This document shows positions 22,401 to 34,519 of a stretch of 64,000 bases of DNA, in pieces. This DNA comes from Oxytricha trifallax (lineage: Eukaryota > Ciliophora > Spirotrichea > Sporadotrichida > Oxytrichidae). Numbering within the stretch: position 1 is the first letter of the stretch; each line of letters opens with the position of its first letter. Position numbers and translations under genes: made by a program. The notes beneath the pieces were generated by a model, which saw only the letters and a list, made by a program, of their open reading frames with translations, was not told the DNA's origin and made no database searches. Location: NCBI GenBank assembly GCA_000711775.1, contig ARYC01016921.1, forward strand, positions 1 to 64,000. The letters are read 5' to 3'.

Positions 22401-25017
22401 CATGATAATCTTTTCACAATGATTGGTCTATCAATATTTTATTTTCCAAGACCTTGAGCTGCTCTTAACAGAAAAAGATTTATCAGAGATTATCGATTGG
22501 GGACCTCCTCCGTTCATATAGGTGAGTCTCGTCTCACCCCCTTCGGTCGTCGCACTTTGAAGTTACTGAACCACTCCAGATAAACGTGGTCGAGTGATTG
22601 TAAAAAAAATTTATTTTTCTCTAGTTTATCTATAATGTATTAATTATAGAATTAAATTACTATTTTCTATGATTACTAAGGAATCTATAAAATCAAAAAT
22701 TAGGATATGCACACAATTATATTCAAATATTTAATAACAATTTTCAATTATATATAATATCAAATCTTTTGATTTATTGAGAATATTAAGTTTGAAAAAT
22801 GTATTATATATTTCTTTTAATTTCCCCCCATTCCAACCTCCTTTTTCTCAATTTTTATTTAAATTATTATAATTAATTATTTTAAATATTCTGGAAAGTT
22901 ATTATTATTGATAAAATACAAAAGATTAGGAATAAATAAAAACGAAGAAATACAAAACTTGCATAAAAATGCAATATATACATATTTACAATTTAATATC
23001 AGAGAAAGTTTGGGGTGGAAGTTTCCTGCACTGTTTTTTCTTTATGTTTAATTTAATAAATTTCACATAAATAAACAAATCTAATATTTTTGAGACCCAT
23101 TAAATATTAAGAGTATATTGTTAATTATTGAATTAGCTCAAGAAAATATAGTCAAACATTCTATAGGCATGGTAAGAACAAGTTAAATTGAATAAAATAA
23201 TTACACTAACAATTGGATGTAATTTATGGAATTACTATAATAAAGCAAATAATATTTAAGAGTCAGAACCTACAAATATCAGATGAAAAATGTCAAAGTT
23301 TTTGCAATCTAAAGATAGAAATTGACTATTGATATATAGATTGAACAATTAAATTAGTCCTGAAGTTGGTTGATATTTGTTATAAAGATTTATTTAATTT
23401 AAAAAATTAAAAAAAGTGCAGGAAACTTCCCTAAAATTTTTTTATTATCATAAACCAGTGCAGGAAACTTCCCCACCCGAAAGTTTATTAGAAACATGAA
23501 AAATTGCATTCTACATATAATTGCCTTTTACTTATTTTATCATTATTTTATATATTCCTAAATGGATTTATTTGAGGGAACTAGACATTTTCGTATAAGT
23601 ATCAATAATTTGATATAGAACATTTAGTCTGTCTTTAATTACTGTCGTTCCACTCCATCTATAAATTATCAATTTTGTAAATGTTTAAATTGTTTATTTT
23701 CAAATGAAAATCTAAAACTTAATTATGCTTCAAATTATATGATGAAACGACCGTCAAATATATCCGAAATATGGCATTGATCTAATAATATATATGGCTT
23801 ACTTGTTTTTATATATGATCGATCATTCTCAATAACTCTCTACCATTTTACATTTAGGTATTTTTAATTATATTCAGTTATAAATTAATTTTTAATAATT
23901 CTTAATTTTGAAAAATTCATGCATAATAATCATAATATTCACAATTGAGCAAGGAAGTACTAATTTATAACTATAACAGTTGCAGGTTTTTGATTTATAT
24001 ATGAATTGGGAAAATTTGAATTAATTTAGACTTTCTTTAGCAGATAATTCTCCATTATATGTCATGGGAAGATTAAAAATTAATGCAAAAATCAATATAG
24101 AATTTTTTGTGTGTAAATTTTCCCTTTATCATTTTTGTTAATAATATAAAAAAATGTAAATTATATAATAAAAGGAAAGATAGAAGATATAATATGAACC
24201 TGATTTTCAGAGGTATTTTGAAAAATATACTATTGATATATAAATTCATTTTAACTTACCCTTGCATCTATTTTAAAGAGTAAGTCTATTTTAAGAAGCA
24301 GTCAACTTCCTTTCTATCTTAGGGACTTCAAATGTTACCAAATATACAAATAAATATTTTATTATTAATAATAATAAGAAGGAAATTACCAGTTGATTTA
24401 GAGATTTTTTCTTATTGTTAGCACTCCCTCCAATTGAGAGCAGACTTTTTCTCTGGAGAATTTTTAAGGAATCATCAAATGTTTCGCTCGCACTAAATTA
24501 CTTGTACTTTTCAATAAAAAATATAAATTTAAGTAAAATTTGAGAATATATAACACTTTTTAATTTGAATATTTTCGATTTGGGAGTCATCATCATTTGA
24601 AGACTCTTTACTTAATACTAACAACGATTCATTGTTTAATAAGTATATAGGAATTTAGAAATTAAAAATATCTAGTATCAATAAAAAGTTTAATTCTGCT
24701 CTTCGGTTTGGTGAGCATTAATTAGAATCTGTTTCCACTACACATGATAAACTACCCCCTCCAAGTATCTTGCTTGGACTTATATCTGAGTCCCCATCTA
24801 GTGAGTTATTAATTCTTAATATGAATTTTACAAAATATTCATTCCAAAGTAAACCTTTATAAAATTAAGTGAGTTAAGCTAAATTCTTAATTTTTGTTTT
24901 TTGCAATCCATGTTTTTATTTGCAAGCTTTATTTAATGTTTATGATTTTAAATTATTAAGCTTTTTTCTTAATTTCCCTTTATATAATTATCTTAAACTC
25001 CTTAATAAAAGGACCAT
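19475..25017 (-). CDS. Protein kinase 2, tandem paralogue of kinase 1; 5' end approximate
   Basis: The kinase domain reads on the reverse strand from about 20490 to the TGA at 19475-19477: YLGEGCSSVVK, KYAVKIMRVPDQELYQIAMREFELLDG, HRDVKPGNIYV, IIDFN (again not DFG), SCPEL, NVDCWSAGVVM, DPKQRINAAQAL. An intron is at 20361-20436. N-terminal coding segments, paralogous to kinase 1, lie at 21240-21450 (EVRTGTKAKICIQIEEL), about 21590-21690, 22200-22330, 22490-22590 (GC-richer, VVQQLQSATTEGGETRLTYMNGGG), and 24420-25017 (VVETDSNQCSPNRR; possible start MVLLLRSLRQ). Elements at 20641-20899 and 23012-23478 sit between them, presumably within IESs. Joining of these segments is not fully resolved. Confidence 0.75.
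19807..19855. other. IES of kinase 2, pointer TA
   Basis: TA at 19807 and 19856. Excision of 49 bp corrects a frameshift and gives EPKSEKYEPTLFGVTGEE. It lies at the same codon boundary as the IES at 13315-13365 in kinase 1. Confidence 0.82.
20641..20899. mobile_element. MITE family III, copy 2
   Basis: The right end reads inward TGCTAAAACCCCATAG then CAATTAAGAAGCGAGG, matching copy 1. The left end is decayed (AAAACACG). The core shares CCCTGATTGG and TTTTAATAATTAGCCAAAAC with 17402-17673. It lies between two coding segments of kinase 2, so it is probably part of an IES. Confidence 0.7.
23012..23478. mobile_element. MITE family I, copy 2 (8-bp TSD)
   Basis: 467 bp with ends GGGGTGGAAGTTTCCTGCAC and the complement, flanked by a perfect 8-bp direct repeat GAAAGTTT (23004-23011 and 23479-23486). 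Shared subterminal sequence with copy 1 includes TTGGTTGATA and the tandem CAGGAAACTTCC motif near the right end. It is non-coding and located within the kinase 2 locus. Confidence 0.92.
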
Positions 25018-28000
25018 AAGAGAGCATTAAAACATAATTATTACTTTTTTAATTTAAAACTCAAAACTTCTAATTTAAATAAACTATTAATAGATTTTAA
25101 ACTTCAAATATATTTTATGGTTAGGAGGTATATATAGATTATTATATTAAATTCAATTTAAAAAATTAATATCTAAGGAAATGTTTTATAAAAATCATAT
25201 AATTTTAATTTTTATACCATTAATTTTTTTAATATTCTTATTTAACCTGAAAAATGGCATATTTAATCATATTTGTTAATAAATAATAAAGCATGTTTAT
25301 TTGACTTTATTTTTTTAATACTGGAAAATTAATGAAAGTAATCCATGCATAAAAATAATTCCTAATAATTCAATATGATTAAATAAAACATATATTTCAT
25401 TAATTTTCCATAATTCCCATCAAATATATAAAAGCTAAAGTTTTAGAGTGAAGATATAGAAATCATTAAATTTAGTTAAGTGTATTATGTTTGGATTTTA
25501 TAAGTTAATCATACTTTAGTAAAGTTTGTTACAATTAAATTAAATTGTTAATAATTAAATATTATTAATAGTAATTATTAATAATAAATTTATAAGTAAA
25601 GCAACATCAGCATTAATATAAAATTAGTCAATTTGTTTTTAATATAAAATGAATAATCTAATTACTTATTAAACTTATATATTTTGATTATTTTACTCAA
25701 GTAGTTATATTAAAATATATATATTTTAACATTTTTCAAAATAAAATTAAAATTATTCTCAATATGATTGAAAATTCGATAAAATCAAATTTATATAAAT
25801 AAATAATTTCAGAATAGTAATCAAGGAATATGAAATTTTCTATTTTACTATATTATTAATAACTTGAGGTGCTCGTTATTCTACACTTAAGATTAAATAA
25901 GTATACCTATTTTCTCATAATAACTTGTATTATACATTAATTGATTTGATATACAAATAGAAGGAGGATTTTGGTTAAATATTTTTAGATTAATTATATA
26001 TATTGTGCAAATTAATAGAGTAAACTGTATATATGAACACTTTTTATATGTATTTCATTTTTATAAAAAAATATATATATATATATATGAATTAATTTTG
26101 TTTATATAATAATGTTAGTTATTTAAACTCACTTTTATAGCTATTTTACTCGATGAAAGTTAAAGATACTCACATTAATGATTAATAGTCTTATAAAAAT
26201 AAAAAATTTAATCATTTAATTTTAATTTAAAGTCTGTATCTTTTCTCCTCCGTTATCAATAAGCTATGCTTATTATACTAATGTATAAAAATAAGGGGTC
26301 TATTAGTTTATTCTCTTCTGGATATTTATACAATTGAATAAATATGATTAAAATGGAAAACTATAATTTAAAAACTATATATAATTTAAACATATTTTAT
26401 AGATAATAGGTTTTGTTACGAGTAAATTTATAGGAATCCTTTAAAAAATATATTATTAAGAGTTGAAATATATATTTGATTTAGTATATTTTTATGAAAA
26501 TTTACATTTTCTATATAGATTTAGAAAATAACTATAACATAATTTACTAAAACAAAAACTGAAAAAATAACCACAAGCCAGATTCAATAATTGTATAGTT
26601 AAATTGCCAAAATATAATATTCAGTTAATTATTATCCATTTTATTAAAAATAAAAATCCATATCTAAAAAATATATAAATATAATTTTTTGAAAATTAAT
26701 TTAATTTTTCATGAAAAATTATTGAAGCCTTTTTGGTATTAATTAAAATAATCCTTCTTTTAAAGTTAATAATTTTCTAAATTATTATCTGCCTGAAAAT
26801 ATTTAGTTTATGCTATCACTATAATTATTGTATTTTTAAGTTATTATATTTCTAAATATATAGATTGGTAGTTGTGTCAATTTCAAGTTATATTTCAAAA
26901 ATATATTTATAAAAGTTAATAAAATACTTATTCAATAATTGTAAGTTTTAAATTTTTAATACCATTACTATTGAATTTAGCATCATATTGAATCTCTAAA
27001 GATTGATGAGGGCTTAAATTAAAAAATAAAGAATTTTTATTAATAAAATTTATATAATGGCAGGTCCTCTAGAATCAAATCTTCTGTCTATTCAAGGAAT
27101 ATTCTTGATTATTTTATATGATAATTAATCCTCTTCAATTCATATTTACCCAGATTTTATCCATAATTCTCTAAAATTAATATTATAATCGAAATCATCC
27201 AATATTTATACAAAAATAATTTAAGAATTAAAAATAATCTTGTAGTTTAAAGTAGACTGATTTATTTATGTGTATCATGTACTTTAGAATTTCTAAAGAT
27301 ATTATTTGTTATCCCTTGTTTACTATTTGTATTATTTTATTGAGTGATTTAAGTGCTGCTACTTTAAAGCTTCGTCCGTTCTGCTATTATTAAATTATTA
27401 AAGTTCATCAATAAAGTCTTTAATTTAAAACTTAGAGTGAGCTAGTTTTAATGTGCTTATATTTAATTGGTTGAGATTACTAATAAAAATCATGAATAAC
27501 ATTAGTTAATATTTATAAATTCAAGAATTTGTAATTATAAATAAAAATTCTTATTACAAGCTAAAAGTTTAGCCACTTATTAGGAATAGTAGTAGACAAA
27601 TAATTAGGAGGAAAAATCATGGATATTCTGAGTAGCTCGAAGAATTTATCTATTAATTGAAGTATATTTTGGAATTCTTATATTAAAAAGTTATTTATTT
27701 TATAAGAATATCTCAGACTTTATTAAAAATAATTTCCCAAAATTCTCATTTAAATTAACATTTTACTGCTTCTAGTTGTATTGCTCATTTAGAATTACCG
27801 AGCATTAATAACGTTTTAGTGTATGAAAATTTTAATTTTTATCAATTTATATATAAATATTGCAAATTAATGAATTTCAATTTTAGATACACTAATCAAT
27901 ACATCTCTAATCTTATTTTTATTGTTTGTATGATTAGATCTATATTTTTCACGTATAAATACTTGAAAGGAAAATTTCATTACCTTAAAGCCATAATGAA

Positions 28001-31000
28001 GCTTTTTAGGAGTTTAAAATTATAAAATACAGACTCTCAGCTTTATAATTTAAAAATTAATCATTAAAAATTTATAATAATTACAATAACTATAATTCAT
28101 AAATACATATAGATATTTATTGCTTTAGATGTGGATTTTAATTACGTGGATTCGGATTGCTTGAAATCAGTGACATTTTACTTATTATTACATTAATTTC
28201 TCAAGGCAATTAGGTTTTTAAAATATATCAGTTAATTTTCAAAGTTTTATGTGTTTTGTTCCCTCCTGATGATTCATGGCTTAAGCTAATTTTAATAGAA
28301 GGGTCTGACGAAATTTTCATCTATTTATATTACCACAACTATATATTATTGTTGGAATACATTCGAAATTAGGAAATTGTTTTAAATTAAATTTTTTATA
28401 AATTAAAATATTGGGAGTTTAAGGTGGCCAATTTAAACGATCTTGGGCTCATTCGATATAGAATTCAAAATTAGCTGGACTTTGTAATTGGCGGCACTAT
28501 TTTATCGCATCTCTGGAGCGAGATAACTTCATTTAAATTAAAATCATCTAAATTTATTAAATTATGCCCTGACATTAAAGTGAAGTTATCTCGCTCCAAA
28601 GATGCGATAAAATGGTGCCGCCAATTACAAAGTCCAGCTAATATTGAATTATCTATTGAATGAGCCCAAGATCGTTTAAATTGGGCAACTTAAACTGCCA
28701 TTATTTTAATTTATAATAAATTTAATTTAAAATAATTTCCTAATTTCGAATGTATTCCAACAATACAGTTTTCAAAAAATATGTTTAATAAGTTTATAAT
28801 TTTAAAGCTTGATGAAATTTATTTCTTATCAAAATATTAATAAGAGATTAAGTCAAATGTTATTTGGCATAAATTTATAATAATAAGGAATATTACTAAA
28901 AAATTAACAAATTTTAATTTAAAAATTATTTTATGTTTTTTATCATTTTTTCAATGATTTTTCCTAATATAAAAATAGTATAACCTAAATCAACTTCTTG
29001 ATTGAAAATATTTCGTTTAAATTATTAATGATTATAGAATTGTGAATTATTAATTGACAAAAGTAAGTTTAGTGAAAAGTTATTCACTGTTTTATTCTAT
29101 ATATTTTCTAATATTTAAGGATAAATGATTTTATCAAGATTTTGAAAATATATAAATAATAATAGTTTGTTTTAACAAGTCTCTATAAAATTATTTCTAA
29201 AATAAATATTAAATATTTTAAATAATAAGAATAGCGGGTCTATTATTTTTACGAGTATAATATCAATTAATATATAAACAGGGCTTTTGATTTCAAAATT
29301 TAATCATAAGTTAATCATATTTCTTGATTGAAATTACCCCAAACTATTTTATAGTTAATAATTAATTATTTTTGTTTATTTTATTTAATTGAATACACAT
29401 ACGAATCGCTTTAGGTACCTAGGGGATGATGTTTATTTTACTAAAGCATTAATTTTTATAAGCCTAAAAATATATAATTTTTAATATTTGCAATGAATTA
29501 TTCTATTCTCTAACTTACCCTGAGAGTCTCTTTAATTAAAAATGAGTGCCTCTATAACTATGATTTTTATTCTTCCTTCATCTCTACTTATTTGATCGAT
29601 TTGTTAAGATTTAGGTTATGATCTAAAATTTTATTTTTAATAATAAACTAAAATAATTAAAAAAATCCTTCTGAATAATTGATATTTAAAAATCTCAAAT
29701 AGTATAAGCTTCAAAAGTTTTTGCCCTTTTATCACTATTAATTCTAGATTACTATTAAATTAATTAGCTGGCTTAGTATTATTAAATAAATATCTTCTTA
29801 ATAACTTAATAATTTAACAAATATAAAGATTCCATTAATATTAATATAATAATATTAATTCTTATATGTGGATATAAGGATAGTTAAATATCACGCAGTT
29901 TTCTCAATTTTATAGTCACAAATCTAAAATCTTACCTCTTGACCCCTTTAAATGATTTCTAAAAATTCTCGCTCATAAAGTTTAAAATAAATTAAATAAA
30001 GTTAAATTAAAAATATATAAATTAATGAGATTAATTTGAGAAATTAAAAATAATATTAATTAAAAAGAGTAGAATTCTTAATGATTAATTGATTGTTTGA
30101 TGAAACATAGGTTATTACTAAGATTAATTGAAAAATAATTTTAGTGTATTTTTACTTTTATAATTATTGTATAATTTTATTATTTAAATAAGATTCTTTC
30201 ACGAAGGGTATCCCTGAAATAATTATTAATATTACCAATTCATAAATTTTGGGAATTATTCCCATAAAAATGGTGTATTAATTATATTAATTGAATCAAT
30301 TTGAAATTTGAAGGAAGATATAATAATTTTTAAAGAATCTAATGATTTGAATAGTCTGAAATATCCCCCAATTTGCAGATATTTTTTTAATCTTTATATA
30401 TATATATATATATATATCTATAGAAAAAATAAAAATGCTTTTACAAATACTCGTTTTGTTCAAATATCGAATCAATAACCTAAATTAACTTAAGATTTCT
30501 TTTATCAAAATTAAAATATATTTATTGATAAACTCAATTTAAGCTATTTAGAATGAGAATTGAATTTATTAAAACAATATTTTTTTAAACTAGGCAATAT
30601 TAACCCCCAAAAATTAAATATATATATTTGTAAAGCTTAAATATAATAGACAAAAATATAGTTTTAACATTTTATAATATTTTGGGACATATGAAGTTTC
30701 TCTTATAAATTATTATTAATTTTAATTTAGTGTTTTTTCGTTAAATCTCCTCAAGTATATTTATTCTTTTGGAATTAAGAAAAATATATGATGCGTTAAT
30801 TTATTATCATATACTATATTTATGAATAAACTAATATTCTTTAATAATTGTTGTGAATAGCTAATTAATTTATTTTCATAAATTTATGTTTTTTCAATAT
30901 AAAAATTGAAAATGTGTTTATACATTAAAAATATTTAATTAATTGATTTTGTTCTTTTTCTATCGTGTTTCTATATAAATTTCACTTGAAATTTATTTGA

Positions 31001-32270
31001 ATTAAACTAAAATGTTTTTGGAGTGATAAAGAATCTTAGCCCAAATATTTATGACAGAGTTTGCGATATAATTAAATTCTAAAAACTGATATATTAGTTT
31101 TAATTTTTTATGATACGTTGAAGTATTAAATCCTCAAAGTTTCCTTTTCTTATATTAAATAGTATTAAATTAATATAAACCTAATTCTAGTTAAGAATTT
31201 ATTGAAAATATAATTTATATAAAATTTAATGACTAAATTAAATAGTGTGATATTAGCATATTTAGAATTTTGGAAGACTGCATAGACAAAAAAGTTGAAA
31301 TTTTTAAGTTATTTAATTTGTTACAAATAAATTTCAATTATTTATCATGAATTCAATGAAATATAATTTACATTTAAATTTGAATGAAGGTTTTAATGAA
31401 AATTAATAGTCATAAGTTCATACCCTAATAGGTAAAGCTAAATAATATTTAAAAAAGGAAGAAAAAAAGTGTTATCAATAATTAATGCAAAAAATAATTC
31501 CTATATCTTATGTAATAAAATAATCCAATATTTTAGGAATAATTATTCCAACATATCTTTATAAAAGTTAATTTTAATCTTCTTAATTTAATAAAATATT
31601 TGATTATCTATATAAATTATATTAGACATCAAAAATGAATTATGTATAAAATGATCTTCATTTCCTTTAAAAATTTATAATTAAGCTTGATTTAGATTTT
31701 ATAGTTTATCTAAATTTTTATAAAAATTAGTATTAAAGCAGATTCTTATTGCATATATTACTTTAAATGATTAATATATTTTATTGAGAGTAATCATGTT
31801 AATATTTCTCCCAGATTATTTAAATTTAACAGTTAAAAATATTCATATTTATTTTAAAGTCTCTTTAATGAAATGACGAAAAAGATAGACCTTTTTAATC
31901 TTTAACTATTTTTTGAGTTGAAACTAAATTGAAAAAATTTAATAAAATTGGCGATTGTAATTTCGTCTAATTAAGATATAATTTATAATAATTTTATTTC
32001 TTTAGTTTTTAATTAATTTATCATTACCTTTTAGAATAGGTAATTTCCCTTTATTATCTTTAGAGAATTATAGAGATTTATATAATATTGATGATTGTTA
32101 TTTGGATTAAGTTTGATTTGATATTATTTGATCTGATGATTTAGAGTACCGTCTAGTTAGGTTGGAAGGTATTGTTTCAATTAAATTAATGTTTTTTATG
32201 ATTAATAAAACTAAAATTTACAAATTATTGAGAATATTATTATAGGTCAGTAAGCATTAATCAAAGATCT
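25018..32270. other. AT-rich gene desert (7.2 kb)
   Basis: Apart from the palindromic element at 28349-28763 and TA microsatellites near 26070-26090 and 30400-30418, I see no conserved protein segment on either strand. Open frames are short and have the Ile/Asn/Lys/Tyr/Phe composition of random AT-rich DNA. It is probably germline-limited DNA. Confidence 0.65.
28349..28763. mobile_element. Palindromic MITE family II, copy 1 (TA TSD)
   Basis: 415 bp with ends TTGTTGGAATACATTCG and complement, flanked by TA on both sides. The whole element folds into one hairpin with arms of about 180 bp; arms contain TTATCGCATC and GGAGCGAGATAACT, far GC-richer than the surroundings. Arms have several mismatches, so this copy is older than copy 2. 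TA duplication and short size fit a Tc1/mariner-derived MITE. Confidence 0.92.
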
Positions 32271-34170
32271 TCATTTCCCCTAGGGCTATTAGGAAATTAA
32301 ACTTTGCTAAACATTGGAGGTAAGTTAATTTGGTTATAACTTGACGCCAAAGCTCATCTACTACCCTGAATTTTGATAGCCGTAGTTCCCTCCTCCGCCT
32401 GAAGATAGAAGGTATGGAGCTTTAATAAAATAAATTATAATTTTTATCAATTTAATTGGAGCATTTTGGAAGGTAAGATGTTGAGGAATGCCTTGGATAC
32501 CAATTAATGCAGAAGTGAGGCTTTAGGGAGTGAAAGTATAGTTACCGGGTGGATTCATTTGTGAAAGGGAGCTCAAAGTACTTGGGTTAGTACTGATCGG
32601 ATGACCTTAGCTCTAATCTAAACTCGAGCTTAAGAGATTTTAGTTACCTAAATTTATTTGAATGAAAATCAATTTAAAATTTCATTCATGTTTGAACACA
32701 TATATTATAAATACCTGGTAGAAACGATTGTGGAGGTGAATTAAGATTTTGTCTGAGCTATGAAATACCTTAGGTGGTGGCAAGTGACTAGAAATTATTG
32801 TTCAGATGTGCGAGATTCTGACTAACTAATAAGTCTTGCTGAACAAGCATTTGAAGAACTTTCACAACAGAATCAAGTTTCTGGTTTAATATTGGCTAAA
32901 GAGCTAATAAACCATTCTTATTGGAAAAAAGCAAATATACTACAAATTTATAATAGAGTGATTCTCTCATTTACTGACGCGTCATCGGATGCAGGCACAG
33001 TCTATTACATGAGTGATCCTAGGTTCTATAAGACAAGTGACTTCTATTGCTACTACTGTTGTTGCACTTAGCTCTCTAGAGAAAATATACATAAAATTAA
33101 ATCATATTTCTATCTTTAAAAATTTATGATAAATATGGCTGCTTGCTATTATTAATGTTAAAGAAATTACTACGCCTATTAATTGATCTGCTGTTATGAT
33201 GCTTGCTTCATCTGTTATTAATCAAAAGAGAATAGAGCTGAATTTGAAAATCTTGGCTTCTTAATTTTAATTTTACTCCCACTACTTAAAATATGTAGAG
33301 AATTAGGTTATTAAAAATATTTAAATGGCTATATTTAACCATGTAGCGCTGTTGGTTATGATATAGTTGATTATGATTGATTTTAAATTTATTTAGGTTG
33401 ATGATTATTGATAATAGATGAAGATAGGTTATCCTGGTGCTATAGTGATTGCATCAATATAGATGTCTAGGGAGTCAACTGACTTGGTCCCTTGTAAATC
33501 TGATTCTATAGTGAAGTGTTCATTCCGTTCGTAATTTGATTATCTTTAAGGATGAGGTTTAAAAATTTTTAAAAAATGAAATTAGTGATAGAGTTTAAAT
33601 TTTTGGAAACTTTAAATTCAGTAATTTTATAGGTTGATAGGATCTCTGAACTGGCGATTAAGTGTTCCAAATGGAGTTGCGACGTAGTCACCATCAGCTT
33701 TCTAGTGGTATTTATTTTATGCTTTGGCTAGAGCTATAATCTATTTCTCACTAGCGTATTTAGTAGAAGTGAGTAGATATTTTTCGTGCTCTGGAGTTTT
33801 CTTCAAATGCTTGATTTTCTGTTTGCAATTTGAAAAATAATAATCACAATAACACCAATATAGACTAGATTGTACTTTAACCTTATATCTTTTATAATAC
33901 TCCATCTTATTAAAAGTATTTGCGAAAAGAATTTATGAAAATAAATGGAAATTCTATTTAATAAAAAGAATTTGCAATTGAGCATCTGCCAGCAATTAAT
34001 GCAAAGCACTTCTCGGTTTGATTTAGTTTTGATGATCTCGAGTCTTTAGATAAAGTCTCTCCACTCTCTTGAATTTACTTTGAGCATCTCAATATTTTGT
34101 CTTATCTCGTTAGTATTGGTTTATAGAGTTTTTCTGATTTGAAAATCTTAATATTCACTCAAAATCAAAT
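32271..34170 (-). CDS. Gln-rich low-complexity protein (C-terminal and central part)
   Basis: Reverse-strand coding segments run from about 34170 to TGA at 32271-32273. In order: a basic helical part (YKPILTRQDKILRCSKQIQESGETLSKDS), KHLKKTPEHEKYLLTSTKY, DGDYVATPFGTLNRQFRDPI, poly-Gln blocks built largely from TAA/TAG codons (about 33060 and 33160), a helical KLDSVVKVLQMLVQQDLLVSQNLAHL, then Pro/Ser-rich NPSTLSSLSQMNPPGNYTFTP and a Gly-rich GGGGNYGYQNSGQQ tail. I do not recognise the family. Composition suggests an RNA-granule or transcription-associated low-complexity protein, but this is inference. The reading depends on IES removal; only some are resolved. It may continue N-terminally to about 36860. 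Confidence 0.65.
32416..32457. other. IES of Gln-rich gene, pointer GGAGC
   Basis: GGAGC is repeated at 32416 and 32458. Excision of 42 bp joins QHLTFQNAP to YLLSSGGGGNYGY on the reverse strand. Confidence 0.85.
33810..34008. other. IES of Gln-rich gene (199 bp), pointer CTT
   Basis: CTT is repeated at 33810 and 34009. Excision joins KLNQTEK to HLKKTPEHEKYLL on the reverse strand. A fortuitous 68-codon open frame lies inside. Confidence 0.75.
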
Positions 34171-34519
34171 TAATTTGAATAAGTTTAATTCACAAGACTT
34201 AATTAAAAACAATTGATATACCTTATATATTTATGGCGATTATTTGTTCTTTAAATTATTAATAAGATAAGTACGAACTGACTTATTAAATTTGAAATTA
34301 GGGGTCTTATCTTAATTTTATTTTGATTCCTATTTCTTCAGTATTATTTATATTTACTTATTGCATTATTAAGAAAAATAAAACAACTCTTAACTCTTTA
34401 ATCAAATCAATTAATTCGAAGATAATCTCCAATTTCCTAAATTAATATGTTATAATAATTATATAGATATTGCATTATTCTACGTACACTGACTTTCTCA
34501 TTAAACTTAAATGATGATC

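Noticed and set aside
22495-22590. GC-rich island that looked like a structured RNA or tRNA
   Set aside because: No tRNA arms could be drawn, and the reverse strand reads as an open Thr/Gly-rich segment fitting the kinase 2 N-terminal region.
27819-28025. 68-codon open frame in the gene desert
   Set aside because: Composition is that of random AT-rich DNA (Tyr, Phe, Ile, Asn, Lys) and no supporting feature is present.
33803-34009. 68-codon open frame
   Set aside because: It lies inside a resolved IES of the Gln-rich gene.
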